NCBI GenBank assembly: GCA_964036155.1
Contig: OZ038423.1
Location: 57,117,249-57,181,248 of the forward strand
Direction of reading: 5' to 3'
Source: Diploscapter coronatus
Taxonomy: Eukaryota; Nematoda; Chromadorea; Rhabditida; Rhabditidae
DNA: 64,000 nucleotides
Shown: positions 13,501 through 25,647 of the stretch, piece by piece
How the letters are laid out: the number at the start of each line of letters is the position of its first letter
Position numbering within the stretch: the stretch's first letter is position 1
The notes under the pieces: generated by a model
The model's input: only the letters and a program-made list of their open reading frames with translations
Database searches by the model: none
What the model was told of the DNA's origin: nothing
Made by a program: the position numbers and the translations under genes

Positions 13501-14251
13501 GATACAGAACGTAAAATGTTTTGGATAAAAATCCTCCAGACGAAGGATAAGTGAGGTAAAGCTCAACTTTCTTTCACTGCAAGATAATCACAGGATGAGA
13601 GATAAAGTCCTAAGACTGTTTTGGATCTTCGGAAAGGAATTTGTGTCTTCAGGTCTCAAACAATGACCCATTAGCCGATGATGAGGGAGGAGAATGCAAA
13701 ACGGCGAAATGACCACCATCAATGAGGAATGGAAGACGTTTTAGCATCGACTATTTTTGGGGATGGCGAAATATGATGGATGAATGAAGGCTTGATCAAA
13801 GGTTGCTATTTGTGGATAAAAAATCTCGAATTTTTGAATTGTTTATCGTCCTTGAGACAGACCGCACACCTCTGTTCGACAACAATTTTTTCCGGTGTTT
13901 TCACGTACCTGATTCTGCTTGGCCTGAATCGTCGGATGCGTTTTTCCGCTTTGCGCCGAAAGACGCTTGGCTCGTCGCGTAACTCGAGTCCCGTTTTTCT
14001 CCTGCAAACGACACTTCTTTAACGGTGAGTCAGGTAGTTTAACGACTTGATAAAAAAAAGTAAAGGTGAGAGCACTTTACAGCGAAAGGTGATTTGTCGT
14101 TGAAATGTTTATGGATTTTCGGGTTGCAGAAGAAGAAGTTGAAAGCTCATTTTCTTCTAGGTAACTTTATGGGAGACTAGGTCAGATTGGAAGATTTATG
14201 ATTTTAAACCAAATGACCGACCTCATGATCGTTGTTGTTGGCTCCTTCCAT
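10547..14251 (-). CDS. fbxl-1: F-box and leucine-rich-repeat protein, FBXL2/FBXL20 family (C. elegans FBXL-1 type)
   Basis: Substrate-recognition subunit of an SCF ubiquitin ligase. Exon chain on the minus strand: 14251-14222 (MEGANNNDHE), 14001-13909 (basic), then about 12498-12410 opening MYLITTLTP with the F-box start (INKMLPKELILRI), F-box remainder (FSYLDIISLCRSAQACHLW), then a run of LRRs with the AMN1-type pattern (LNLENCSAITDRAMKYIGEG, LSLYKCKRVTDA, LELSGCVLLSDGGF, LSLSHCELITDESV, LELDNCPMLTDSAL) down to HVEIQAYFAPVTPPTNP at 10819-10741. These follow the C. elegans protein closely. A first terminal option stops at 10733 just after the LRRs; a second uses donor GTGCGTGA and acceptor CTTTCCAG to add an exon at 10659-10547 containing CPNCCKI, at the place where relatives carry CRCCVIL. 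A 63-codon alternative first exon lies at 13158-12970. One intron (10967-10820) has a GC donor; another (11263-11221) is only about 43 nt. Confidence 0.9.
12970..13158 (-). CDS. candidate alternative first coding exon of the F-box gene
   Basis: An ATG at 13158 opens exactly 63 codons (starting MSSACELRVLRNFPFDVDVN) that end at a strong donor, CGA followed by GTGAGTCTAG. Spliced to the acceptor before 12498 the frame stays open (both phase 0), giving an F-box protein with a different N-terminus. It lies in the intron between the 31-codon exon at 14001-13909 and the F-box exon, so the two starts would need separate promoters. I do not recognise the peptide. It might instead be an unrelated small gene. 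Confidence 0.45.
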
Positions 14252-17200
14252 CCAAGCTGATCACAGTTGGTCGTCGTCAGTGTTTGGTTCACGTGGCGCT
14301 TTGAGCCGGAAGAAATTCGTTCGACAGCTTAGAAACCGGAGCTTTTTTATCCGCCGGGAATCTGCAACATTTTGGTTCGCTATGAATTTCTTGAGCAATT
14401 GATTAAAATGACGGGGTCACGAATGACCTTTAAAATTGTTATCAATATATGAAGATGACATAATATGTTCGTTCGGATAGAAAAATACATACATAAATGT
14501 GAGAATAATGAATTGTCCTTGAGACTGGAGAAAAAGGCTAGAGGACGAGGTTGCTGAATGAACTTTTAGTGCAAGCGCGGGGAGATGGAAGGAGCAGACA
14601 AAGAAACTGAGGAAATCGCCTAGGAAAGACAAATGCAATGCAGTCGGTCAGCTGCTAGGAAAGGAAATTTATGGACATTCCGACGATCACAACTTCTCGA
14701 AGAAAATCTTGAATGAACACGTACACGTTGGGTTTTCGTCCTTGGTGACAAATGAACGGGGGTAATGGGTTTAGTGAAGTTTCGAGAGATTCAAACATTA
14801 GAAGTGAATGACTAATCGGAAGAATTTTAGATGGACTGAAGGCAATGTTTCTCTGAACTATTGAGGTCCAGTACGTTCTAGTTTTGCTTAGGCTTCTATA
14901 AATATCGGATAAACGTTACGTTTTCGTCTACCATTACCAAAAGAAAATAACACCTTCTTGTCATGAATGAATCGGCGACTGAGTAGGCATTTTTTTGGGC
15001 AAAAATATTCGATATTTCCCGGGTTTTGCTCGATTTCAACTTCCTGGAAACATGAGGAAGGGAGGATGGAAAGAACATTCAATGCTCAGAGCCTGACTAC
15101 GGTCAATGCAAAATAGATTCCCCATTCACTTTGAGAATGCCCGCAACGAGCACAAAGTGCAACTTCAGGACTACTCGCTCGTTATAGAAACATGTCGGAA
15201 AGACTAAGCAACACGGGGTTTTATCACGCTCTAGAATGGTAGTAGTGACGAAGAGTCGAAGATTTTGACTTTCACTTTATCATTAAACAATTTTTACCAT
15301 TTTTGAAATTCTCAATCGTATAAAATTGTACGAGTACTAAATATCGAAAAAAAAAGTTTGATAAATAGAAGTGCGGAAAATGCGCGCGCCTCATCCTTGA
15401 GAACGAATACATTATTCCACCGCCCTACATGTGCAGACAGAGAATCAGAGGGAATAGCGATTTGCGGGCGCTAAAATCTAATGTGCCTTTGGGAGTGCTG
15501 GGGTAAGCGATGAATGTGTGTTGTGCGCGTGTTTGTACGAGCAGAAATATGAGAGCAGAAGCAAAAGTAAGGAATTTTAAGGCTCATTCAAGAGGAAAAA
15601 TGATAAAAGCAGTAATAGACTAAATTTTCGAAAACTATTGATTTCAAGAAAATTTTCCTGGGAATAGGCGTGTCTATTAAAATCTGCAAAGTTTGCAAAA
15701 TTTCACGACTAATGATCGCAAATCCGGTCGTGCCATTTGGTTTGCCCCGCAGCTTTTCGTTTTCCTCATCTCCTCGCTCTCAAATTCGCTGCGTGTCTGT
15801 CTCTTCCGTTCGATTATGTCCCCGACAGCATTTTTTCGATGATATTTTGTCGAATAATTGATTCCCCGAAGAAAATTAGCCATTCCAGCAAAAATGCGCT
15901 ATTTTTATAGATTAAACATTTTGAAAAAGTTGGTATTTTGGACAGGATCAAGGAAGTATTTTGCTAGATGAAAGGGATATGCGTGGGATTTTTGAAAATC
16001 TCTTTCTTGAAAGATTTTGGTTTTATTAAGATTTCAAAGATCGCCTTTGAACAAAACAGATGGTTCTAAATTTTGTGTCATCAAATTGACTTATCAATTG
16101 TCATCGAGAGTAGAGAGAGAACTTATCTATGAGCGGTTTGATAGTCCGAAAAAGACCGATACGCTCACCCCTCACAGTCTACGAGGCAAATATTTAGTCG
16201 AGTACCCGGAAATATTACCCGTTTTTTGCCGTAGACAATGGGCAAACAACGCTTCATTTTGCATTATTTGCAAGATACCAGCAAAAACCGCGTTGTTTTT
16301 GCTCTGCGCGTTTGATATTGATGCGCTCTCGGTTCGGTGAAAATCCATTTGAGAATGAGAATTGGAACGCCCACCTCGGAAAATATAGACACTTGATTTA
16401 ATGAGACAGAACGGCGGCGAAATTTGCACTAACACAGCCTGAATTATGCACTCGAGATCGTTTTTCTCCTGTTTCGATGTTTTGCGAGTAATAACATTTT
16501 GCTAGAACACAGGGCTTATCAACTGGAAACGTTCATTTCCACCGAGCCCTTACTTTCATTGATAAAAGCCGTGAACATTTGGACCAGAAATGTGACGGAA
16601 ATAATATTGATCAAAACGTGACGTAAACAACATTGATCAAGGAAATTAGGTCAACTGGGAAAAAGTTTCACAGGAAAATAGTAATTTTGATCGATTTTGG
16701 GTAGATTTTGAAAATTTGTGCAAACACGATAAAATTGAAAGCTGCTGATTTGCGGGTTGTGGGAGATTAGAAAGCAGCGCCCAGATGGGACGAATGAGAT
16801 TAGAGTGAAATTGAAATTTGATGAAACGGCTATGCGAAAAATCGACAGATAAAATCAGAGGCCGCAAAATATCAGCCAAAATCGCATCGGTAAACTTTAT
16901 CGGTTGATTTCGACCGATATCGCTCGTCAAAGGCGCTCACGTGTCTGAGGAACTGGGCGAAAACATCGAAAGAAAGTCGACTTGACCTTGTTCACTACTT
17001 ATCTCGTTATCACGAAAGGAGCGTTTTTCTCCTAAACTTTTAAAAACTAGATTTTCGCTGGAAAATGCTAATTTTCGGCGTTTTCGATCTTCAAATTGAC
17101 GGGCGAGCGTCAGAAATCAAGGATCAACGGTAATTGACGGCGAAAAATGAGTTAGTAATGGGTCGAACGGGGTGCGGGGCGATTTTGTCCCAGTCCCGTC

Positions 17201-20200
17201 CCATCTCTGCTGCTGCGTTTGCTAGGCCTCTAGGCCTTGGTTCGAAGTCAGTCACGGGGCTGTGTCTGTCTCTCGGCCACCCTCTGTTCGTCTGCACTCC
17301 CGTTTCGCGCACTCTCTCGTGTCTCTCTAATTTCTCTCCGTTCGGCTCTCATACTTCCATTCTTTTCGTCTATAATTTTTTCGGTCTATTTCTCGCGTTT
17401 CTCGTTCTCTGTCTCTCACCAGCAGGCTGTCTGCAAGTTGCGCCTCTCGCCGCACAGCTGATGGAGCGCTACGCGTTTTCTCTACGGCACTCTCGTTTCA
17501 CAGTGTTATTTCTAGCCTTTCTTTTCGTATCTAAAATTCTAGCATTATTTTCCGTTTGTTGTGACGTGAGAGAGACGGCTAGCACCGGGGAGAGCCGAAA
17601 GAAAGAGAGTGATCCTCCGTCCGTTCCTAAAGGGAAAATGGAAATGGGCAAGGGCGAAAGCGCGTGCAGCGGTTATCTCGTATCTTTTTCTCTACTAATT
17701 CAGGCGCACTTTGCTTCTTTCGTCTCTCGATTTTCGTTATACTTCGCTGTTTTCTACTTCTGGAAACCTCGTGTCTTTCGCACTCCCCAATCTCTTTCAC
17801 CTCACGGGACTTCAAAAGGCCATTCCTTCTCTATAAAAGCTGAGACACAGCGAATCAGCACAGATAGCGATAAAAACTTGAAATTCAACAACAGAAAGTA
17901 ATATGTTGTCCATAAACAAAGATTTGCATAAAAAGTGGCTCAATTGGTACAAATAAAATGTCGGAGAGAACTCGTGTACAAAATTTTGTATCCCATACAT
18001 GTGTCTTGAAATATCAAAAATACTGAACCGGCAAAGATTTTCTAAGATAAATTGTTTGAAAATGAGATATGGATTTTGATTAAAATTAAAACTAAAATGA
18101 AAAATCATACAAAAAACTTATTGAAAGGCTCAGATAACAGCTTCTTTCGCTCATCAAAATATGAATTGTCATATTTTGCAGAAGCGAAGACAATATTACG
18201 AATAACGAACTGGAGAAAAATAATTCAGCGAAAATCTGCTGCAGTATTTGCCGCGCTGCAAAGCGAAAATGGGTATTTCTGTTGACGACGCGGGTGGTTC
18301 ATGCAGCGCGATGCAGCCTTCGTAGTGAAGTGGGGAAGGAAAGGAAAGGAAAGGGTCAACTTGCACGCGAACCAGAACAACACTTGGATGAGAAGTCTGG
18401 GAATTTGGAGGGCAGAATCATAAATCTTTCTGAACCCTATGATTTTTTTCAGAACAATAAACTCACGTCAGCTTTTAATGAAAGTTGATCTCCATTGTTC
18501 AATTTATCGGCAATTTGTAAAGCTTGTAACGAATAAGGTAATTAGGCATAATTAAGGGAAGAAAAGAGAGCAAGATAATAGAGAAATGGTCCATTTTGGA
18601 GACATTGCTACCCTAATAATTTAACAAATTACCAAATGTTCTCTTCCGAAACAATTTTAAATTCATCCACATTTTGCCAAATCATCAAATATCCAAAGTG
18701 CCCTATTTTCAGGCTCTGCACCGCACTCGTCCATGGCACCGCTTCACGCTTACATCCTACTTTTCCGTGACACGTCGATTATTTTGCTGCTGCAAAGCCG
18801 TTTCCTGGTGGGTAACACACGTCAATAACAACTACTTGAAGACGAGCCTCGGCTCGGCCTTTACTTCGCAGAGGCTTCAAAACAAACCAACATCAAGCCA
18901 TTTTCAACAAAAATCATGAAAACAAACGGCAATCAACGACAAACAACACAACTTTCTCCATTCATTCTTGCTCAATAATCACCAATTCATTGGTAAAAAT
19001 TAGCCTTTTATGCATTTTCAATCCAAAACTAATTTACCAACTTTATATCCAAAACTAGCATATTATCAATGCAAAATCGATCTAATTTTGTTACGTTGCA
19101 CACCTCCAACAAATTACCTTTCCAACTGTGTATAGTAAATAGGAGCCAGACAAACCTATCATAGAGATCTAAGCTTGGACAAACACAAATTCAACAAAAA
19201 CACTAATTGTCTAGATTTAGATTGAGATAAATACGAGAGTTCCGGAAGTGAAGCACAATTTTGCTGGCCTTTGAATTTTCAGGAAAACTTCTTGAGTGCG
19301 CGAGCACCCGTCACCGGAAGCTTGATTCGGAAATTGCTCGAGCTGTCGAGAAATTTGAACCTATTAAGAAAGTTACGAAGTTCTGAGCATCACAACTCTT
19401 TGTATTCATGGAGCAAAATTTTGAATTAGGGAAAAACATAGTCCAGTAAATATTTTCAATCCCATTAATTTCAACCAATTTGTTTATTTCACCCTTCAGC
19501 GTTCGTTCTAACCCCGAAATGTCGTGATTTGCAGCGACACATTCGTTTTGGTCCATTTCGAGTGATTTAACGATTTTCTGATTGAAGACGAGGTGAATGT
19601 GTTTGCATCAGATTTGATGGGACAGGACAATGTTGATTTCGGAAAAGGGACAAATTAAATAAATTTTATCGCTGAACATCCACAAAATTTCCATATATGA
19701 TGATATTGAGCATGTTTTATTGTATTTTTTTATTCAAACACCAATATTATAACTTCATCGGATCATACAACTTACAAATTAGTCAAATTGACCGTAACTA
19801 CATCATCCCTGCTTTACAGTATAACACTTTACTCTTCGATCAAGTAATTTCAGCTACACGTGCTAGCCAATGTTAGCACATTCATTTCATGCGAAAACTG
19901 AACTAATTAATTAGAGACTCGATGCGCGGGGGTCATCGATTTTCCGATTCTCCCTTCCTGAAATCAACAGGGCATAAAATGATTGTGATAAGACGATGAT
20001 ATTATCGTGCATCAACTTTTACTGCGTCTTTACCTATCTTCCTTGGTTACTCATGCCCAAGTCTTGTCGGAAGATGAAAAATGATAGACAATGCCATTAG
20101 GAAAAAACGAAGTGATATGGCGAAAAATTGTCGACCTCGTGAAAAATGGCACCAAATCAGCAGCGAGCGCGCACCGGACAAAATTCGATTTCGCAAAAAC

Positions 20201-20464
20201 ACAGCCGGCAACTCCCTGTGTGCGTGTCTGAAAAGAGACGATCAGCACGGTAATTTTGTCGGAATTCTTTTCTTCAACCCTCACTCCCTGCCATCAACCG
20301 ATGTTTTCTTCGATCAAACCTTGTTTATTTCGAATTTCCGATTTTGACATTTGCTTCATTGCGTTTTCTTGTATGCGCGCTGATTCGACTCCGCATTTTT
20401 CTCCGTTATTTTTGTGTTTCATCACTCGCTTTCAGGTATTTTTATTTCAGAGGAAGTTGAAAAG
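14252..20464. other. long, largely non-coding region between the F-box gene and the four-TM array
   Basis: About 6.2 kb without a clear gene. The 14.3-17.1 kb part has only short, unsupported open frames. A pyrimidine-rich stretch at 17240-17500, with many CTCTC runs, lies within a 255-codon open frame (17134-17901) that looks like low-complexity chance sequence. Exon-like pieces at 18713-18815 and 19283-19386 are listed separately. A short GGAAA tandem run sits at about 18330-18354. Confidence 0.5.
18713..19386 (+). CDS. possible 3' end of a small spliced gene (two exons), uncertain
   Basis: An acceptor TATTTTCAG precedes 18713 and a donor follows at about 18815; a second strong acceptor TTGAATTTTCAG precedes 19283, and the frame joined across that intron runs for 34 codons, including HRKLDSEIARAVEKFEP, to a stop at 19384-19386. 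The last exon looks like genuine charged helical coding sequence. No first exon was found, I do not recognise the protein, and a rival open frame runs on the opposite strand over the same DNA (19556-19311, start MDQNECVAANHDISGLERTL). At least one of the two is likely wrong. Confidence 0.25.
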
Positions 20465-21866
20465 ATGATCAACGAACAGACTTTCATGCGATATGATTGC
20501 AAGGTGAGACTTCTTGTCATTATTAGCATCACTATTTGCTCTGCTTGATCGGAATAATCGATGTTATCGAGTCTTTCCAAGTTTTTGTCTCGGAAAACGC
20601 TGTCTGAGTCAACGAAATGAAACTTTTGAAGTCGTAGCTACGTACTCCTTATTTTAACAATTAATTTCAACCATAAATGCCACAGCTTCTTAACCTACTT
20701 ATCAACATTCAATTTGAGAAGCTCTTCTACATCCTCGAGCTCGTTGGAATCGTCTGCGCCTTGATTTTCCTCGGACTCTACCTGATCTTCGGCAATGACC
20801 AGCAATTGGCCGAAAATGCGCAGACTTTCGGAGTCCGATATTCAGCTCCACATGCCACGACTTTCTACATTATTCTTGTCTGTATCTTCGTAAGTTCCAT
20901 TTCAAGACCTTTTTAAACAAAGTATAAGTTTTAGGTGATTTTGAGCCTTCTCGCAATATTGATCGTGTGGAAAAACGTCCAAAGCTTGATGCTGGTCGCT
21001 TTTGGATTCCAAGTTTAAAATTGAGAAAATTTTGATCTATGATAGGTTTCAGGTCGTTTGGACCATCATTCTCGTCATCAACGCCATTTTCTCACTCTGT
21101 CTAGTTATTTGTAAAACTTTCTGATACGTTTCTTGTAGAATATACTAACTTCAGACGTCTTCATCCAAATCCTGACCTTCAAGGCTTGTGCGTATGCGAT
21201 CCTAGGATTCTTGATAGCCTTGTTCTTGGCAGCTTGTAAGCTATTCAAACTAGTTGCAGTGAAATCAAAATTTATCTTCTTTTTTTTTCAAATTACTGAA
21301 AAACTAGATACATGTTCTCCGTAATTCAATGCAGTTTTTCTCAACAAGCCATTTGCTGAACATGGAATTTTGAAAACATGTTCAAAAAATTCGTTTGCAA
21401 TCACTATTCTAACCCCATTATTGACAGCCCATTGCGCTTTCTTACAGTTCAAAAATTTCGAAAATCGATAAAATTCACTCATTTTATTATTTTTGCTGGA
21501 AAACAGTGTAGTTTTGTTTTTCCAACGGAAATATGATAACTGATAAGATCGATCCATCATCAAAAATGTCGAAAACACCATAAGATTGGTGGCATTCGTT
21601 TTTCCTATCTTTCTTCATTTCATCGCACAAACTATGTGATTTCATGAACTATCAAAATAGAAATTGTATCGGAGATTATGACTCATTTTGATCCACTCAT
21701 GCCAAAACTGGATCATCCAAAAGATTTCCTAGATTAAAAGTTTTAAACCATGAATTATGAAATTTCAGTCAACGTGGTTCTCGCCATCCTTCTCTACCGG
21801 ATTTGGAAGTCTCGATTGATGCACAGCATCGAACGCCGACTTTCGCCTAAAATCCAGAAATTCTAG
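20465..21866 (+). CDS. small four-transmembrane protein, array member 1
   Basis: Six exons: 20465-20503, 20686-20889, 20935-21012, 21053-21110, 21155-21235 and 21769-21866; about 185 residues. Exon 1 encodes MINEQTFMRYDCK; the following exons encode four hydrophobic segments, around FYILELVGIVCALIFLGLYL, VILSLLAILIVW, VVWTIILVINAIFSLCLVI and AYAILGFLIALFLAAF, with a basic tail ending SPKIQKF. The start is set by an acceptor (TTTATTTCAG at 20450) 14 nt upstream, a likely spliced-leader site. Exon plan (a ~13-residue exon before TM1, then TM exons with the same phases) is shared with the three genes that follow, suggesting one family; sequence similarity to them is low. An AATAAA lies at 22102. 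Not recognised; the layout recalls nematode MARVEL/LAPTM-like tetraspans. Confidence 0.8.
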
Positions 21867-22101
21867 TTCATCCATCCCCGAGACTGAGCTGAACAAATCC
21901 AACTTATCGTGACGATCTAGTTTTAAACACCCATTCATTTTGTGATACTCTGCCCATTTTCCTTCATGAAGACGATTATCCTATGCACTTTTGAGATACC
22001 ATTTTTATTTTCAATTTGTCTTGATAGGTTAAATTTAGCTCATTTTGCAATACCTCTAGATCTAAAGACTTCACAATACTTGTAAATTTGAATTTCTGGC
22101 A

Positions 22102-22107
22102 AATAAA
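22102..22107 (+). promoter_or_regulatory. polyadenylation signal AATAAA of four-TM gene 1
   Basis: Canonical hexamer about 235 nt after the stop codon at 21866. Confidence 0.5.
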
Positions 22108-22426
22108 GTGGTATTATTTCAAAAATCGATAGAGAAAAGTAGACCTGAAATTGAACGCTTGAGTAGGAAATCGGAGAAAACGACAGCGAAAATAATGACC
22201 TTTAACTTTGGCATCACTATTACCTGGCAATTCCTCTCATCTCAAGACGAAACTAGTGAACATTCATTTTTATTATCATTTCACTGTAATTTGGCACTTT
22301 TTTCAAGTCTGGAAATCTGAAACTCCGCCTTCGTCTATCATTCTTCAATTTTAATTTTCATTGTCGCTAGTTCCAGTTTGAAATATTGCATTTGTGCAGT
22401 TGTTTCAGAATTTTTGAGAAGTTAAA

Positions 22427-23460
22427 ATGAGCTACGCTACTTGTTTTGGGCACGATGCTAAGGTATGAAGTTTACTAAAGAATCGAATTATTTTAAAGCA
22501 TGTTTAAATTAAATTCATCTTCAAATATTCAAATTTCTCATTCAAAAGTTTTAACGAATTCTATATTAGTTTGGAAAGCCGTGCTCAACTTTATAAAACT
22601 CCATATATTTTATTTGCAATTTTAGAAGGTACTTTTAATATGCATGGCTATCAGTCTAGCCGTTGCCATACTAGGCGAATTCACGTCTATATTCACCGGT
22701 GCAAATAATTCAATCGAAGCTATATTCATGAACAATCCCAACCACGATGGGAAACCTGCAGGGTTCGGGATAGGAAGCATCATTAAGATCGTTTTCATTG
22801 TAAGTTAACTTACAGTAGCTTCTTTAATAGAAGCCTCCGAGACTTGTATAAAAACTATAATATTTATTAGTTTTAAAAGTAATCTATATTTTCAGATCGC
22901 ATTTTCGCTGCTCTTCATGTGGTGCGTCTACAAAGAAATTAAATGCTGCTTAGTCTACTTATTTATATGCGAGGTAAGCTTAGGGAATTTTTTTACAAAA
23001 TATAAAGAAAATTTAGCTGCTTGGAGTGCTCATATATGTCCTCTTCACAGGATTTGTTTTCTTCGTTCTGATTTGTGAGATGAAAATATCATAAGCTTAA
23101 ACTTCAATAATTTATTTTTATTTTAGCAAGCATCGTTAAAGGAGCCCCAGGCATTTTGGGTTTGCTTATCTTGGCTACCATATGCGTCATCTATACGATA
23201 TGTAAGTTACTTCTGTTTAAGAGTCCTATTTTGATTTTATATACGGAAAAGCGAATATATGACAAGCTAAAAATTAGATTTTTTTGCCTATTATGTCATT
23301 TCCCTTTCTGTAATGCAAAGTTTAACTAAATTCATACAAGTTGAATTATGAGAATTCGATTATTTTAGTCTCCATTATCACTGCCGTTCTACTGTACAAA
23401 GTCTGGACGAGCGCTGTGATTAGAACTGAAGAAGTCGGAATGAGACAAGTACCGAAATAA
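22427..23460 (+). CDS. small four-transmembrane protein, array member 2 (tandem duplicate of member 3)
   Basis: Six exons: 22427-22462, 22626-22799, 22896-22973, 23017-23074, 23127-23201 and 23369-23460. It begins MSYATCFGHDAK and has four hydrophobic stretches (VLLICMAISLAVAIL; IAFSLLFMWCVY; LLGVLIYVLFTGFVFFVLI; GILGLLILATICVIYTI) with a conserved EIKCCLVYLF after TM2 and a C-terminus TEEVGMRQVPK. The acceptor TGTTTCAG at 22408 is 18 nt before the ATG, a likely trans-splice site. It matches the gene at 23917-24712 exon for exon and residue for residue over most of its length, so the two are a recent tandem duplication. Membrane location is inferred; the function is unknown to me. Confidence 0.85.
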
Positions 23461-23530
23461 TTTAAACGTCAATATTAGTACTTATCTGAAAATCTGCTCA
23501 ATAATTGTATAGCTTGAAACTGTCAAATAT

Positions 23531-23536
23531 AATAAA
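23531..23536 (+). promoter_or_regulatory. polyadenylation signal AATAAA of four-TM gene 2
   Basis: Canonical hexamer 71 nt downstream of the stop codon. Confidence 0.55.
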
Positions 23537-23916
23537 TATATTGAACTGAGCAGTATAGCAATAATTATTAATTAAACGATCAGATCACTCGTGAAAAAGG
23601 TATCAGTGATTGGATAAGCGTAGAGAATAGGAAATCGAGAAAAAACAGGACAAAGAAGGAACGATGATGCCTCTGATTTCGACGACACACTGATCATCAT
23701 TATTACCTGGCGTATCACTCAAATTCGATAAAATTGCCTGCGAAATTTTTATTTCTGTGTTTTACTGCGCTCTTTGCAGGTCCGATCATCAACAACATTA
23801 CCATTACTTCACTTCTTTGTACTGCCGTACTTGTTTTCAATATTTAATTGATCGATGCGTTTTAATTCTGAAATCTTGGCTATCGTGAATAGTTATTTAA
23901 GTTTTCAGGGATCAAA

Positions 23917-24712
23917 ATGAACTACGCTACATGTTTCGGACAGGACTCTAAGGTATAGTTTTAGATCGAATTATTTAAACTCCTATTTTTCTAGTTATAA
24001 TTCAGAAGCTACTCTTGATATGCATGGGCATATGCTTGGTCTTAGGCATCGCTAATGAATTTTCCTCGGTATTCACCGGAGCGAACGATAGAATGGACGA
24101 TATAATGTACGGAAAACATGATCCAAATCGGCATACTGGGTTCGGATTGAAGAACATTATCAAAATTGCTGTAATTGTAGGGAGATTTATGCTCTAAAAA
24201 TTAATTAAAAAATACAATTTTTAGGTAACACTTTATCTATTTTTTATGTGGTGTGTCTATCAAGAAATTAAATGCTGTTTGATCTATCTTTTCGTTCTTC
24301 AAGTAATTTAAAAATAGATCTTACAGTTTAAGCTCAAATTTTAGCTACTGGTTGTGCTAACCTATGTATTCCTGACTGCATTCATTTTCTACGTTTTGAT
24401 AAGTAATGGCAATTTTGAGTCCATACTAAATTGAAGATTTCAGACAATATAGTCAAAGGGTATTCAGGCACTTGGGGATTGGTGCTCGTAGCAACTATTA
24501 GCGTTGCATACACGATATGTAAGTTTTATCTTCATCGAAGTAATAAAAAAAGTTAGTTGACGATGTGTACAATTCCAGTAAATCGATTTCAAACCTTCAA
24601 TTTGAGTTCTGTTAATTTAGTCTTCGTCGCGGTTGCCGTTCTACTCTACAAGGTATTATCCAACGCAGTGGCTAGAACTGAAGAAGTCGGAATGAGTCAA
24701 GTGCCGAAATAG
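23917..24712 (+). CDS. small four-transmembrane protein, array member 3 (tandem duplicate of member 2)
   Basis: Starts MNYATCFGQDSK at 23917, 9 nt after an acceptor GTTTTCAG. Exons: 23917-23952, 24006-24176, 24225-24302, then exons near 24345-24403, 24444-24519 and 24619-24712. Hydrophobic segments include LLLICMGICLVLGIANEF, TLYLFFMWCVY, LLVVLTYVFLTAFIFYVL and GLVLVATISVAYTI; the tail is TEEVGMSQVPK. EIKCCLIYLF after TM2 matches member 2. The loop after TM1 keeps FTGAN and then diverges, so the extracellular loop is the fastest-changing part. The 5' flanks of members 2 and 3 also share recognisable sequence (ATTATTACCTGGC and nearby), so the duplication included the promoter. An AATAAA lies at 24819. 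Confidence 0.85.
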
Positions 24713-24818
24713 TCTGACCTAAATATTTATAACGATAACCGGATAGCATTTTATACGCGTATTTATCTTCAATAATTCGCGATATATTGTCTCTAGTCTA
24801 TTCTAAACTTTACAGTTC

Positions 24819-24824
24819 AATAAA
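24819..24824 (+). promoter_or_regulatory. polyadenylation signal AATAAA of four-TM gene 3
   Basis: Canonical hexamer 107 nt downstream of the stop codon. Confidence 0.55.
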
Positions 24825-25647
24825 CCGTGTATAAGTTCAGTGATAAAGATGCTTTCAATGTTGAAGATGCAAAAGTTGAGTATTATCAGTGTAGAATTAT
24901 ACGCATAAAAAGATTGATTAGAACCGAATCAATCGTTTTCGAGCGTCGTCTCCAGCCTCCGAAAGTAGAATTCCACCCCTTTACATAGAGGGGCAAAGTC
25001 TCCCCCTTTCGAGGGAGAGAAATAATGCATGAAATTTTCTGCCGTTTCAATTATCGTTAATTAGTTTATAATTTCATGAAACCAAGACACCAATTAGGGT
25101 AATAAAATACGCCCGAAATGGTGGTGTCGTTGGTTTTTCGAAAAAAAGGCCTTCTGAAGCCATGAACGACGTCGGATCTCGCGATAGGAGATTTCGCCAG
25201 AAAAAATTCCCAAACGGATGTCGCATAATTTCACGATGATGCTCAAAAATATACGAACTTGAGCATTTTTGAGCAAATTCTTTGAAGCTACTTGCTCAAG
25301 CTTGTTCTCGATAAAGAAAAAACTTCTTGATGATGTCAAAATGTCCTTTTCAACGGGAAGTTTGGAACAGACGATAAGTTAATGGGCTATTCGACATGTT
25401 TTGGGACCACTCTACGGGTAGGATGATGACGATCAGCTTTTAAATTTAGAAAAAAATTATCAGCTGTTGTACCACCATATAAATAGACGAGCAACTTCTA
25501 GCAATGATGACGGATGTCAGAGTTTATTGTCGTTGTCACAAAAATTAGAAAGAGGAGTATCCGACAACGACAACAGATGTCAGTTTGTTATCGTTATTTA
25601 ATCGCTCAATTGCTGCAGTTAGTACTGATGATCGCGTTCCCGATGCT

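Noticed and set aside
16017..16340. 107-codon plus-strand open frame
   Set aside because: No splice context, composition like the surrounding DNA, and an equal-quality frame on the opposite strand.
17134..17901. 255-codon open reading frame on the plus strand, the longest in the window
   Set aside because: It lies in CT-rich low-complexity sequence, its peptide is dominated by Ser/Leu/Phe runs typical of reading CTCTC repeats, it has no domain, and the frame overlaps other open frames of similar quality. Its length follows from the lack of T-A rich stops. Probably promoter or intron DNA.
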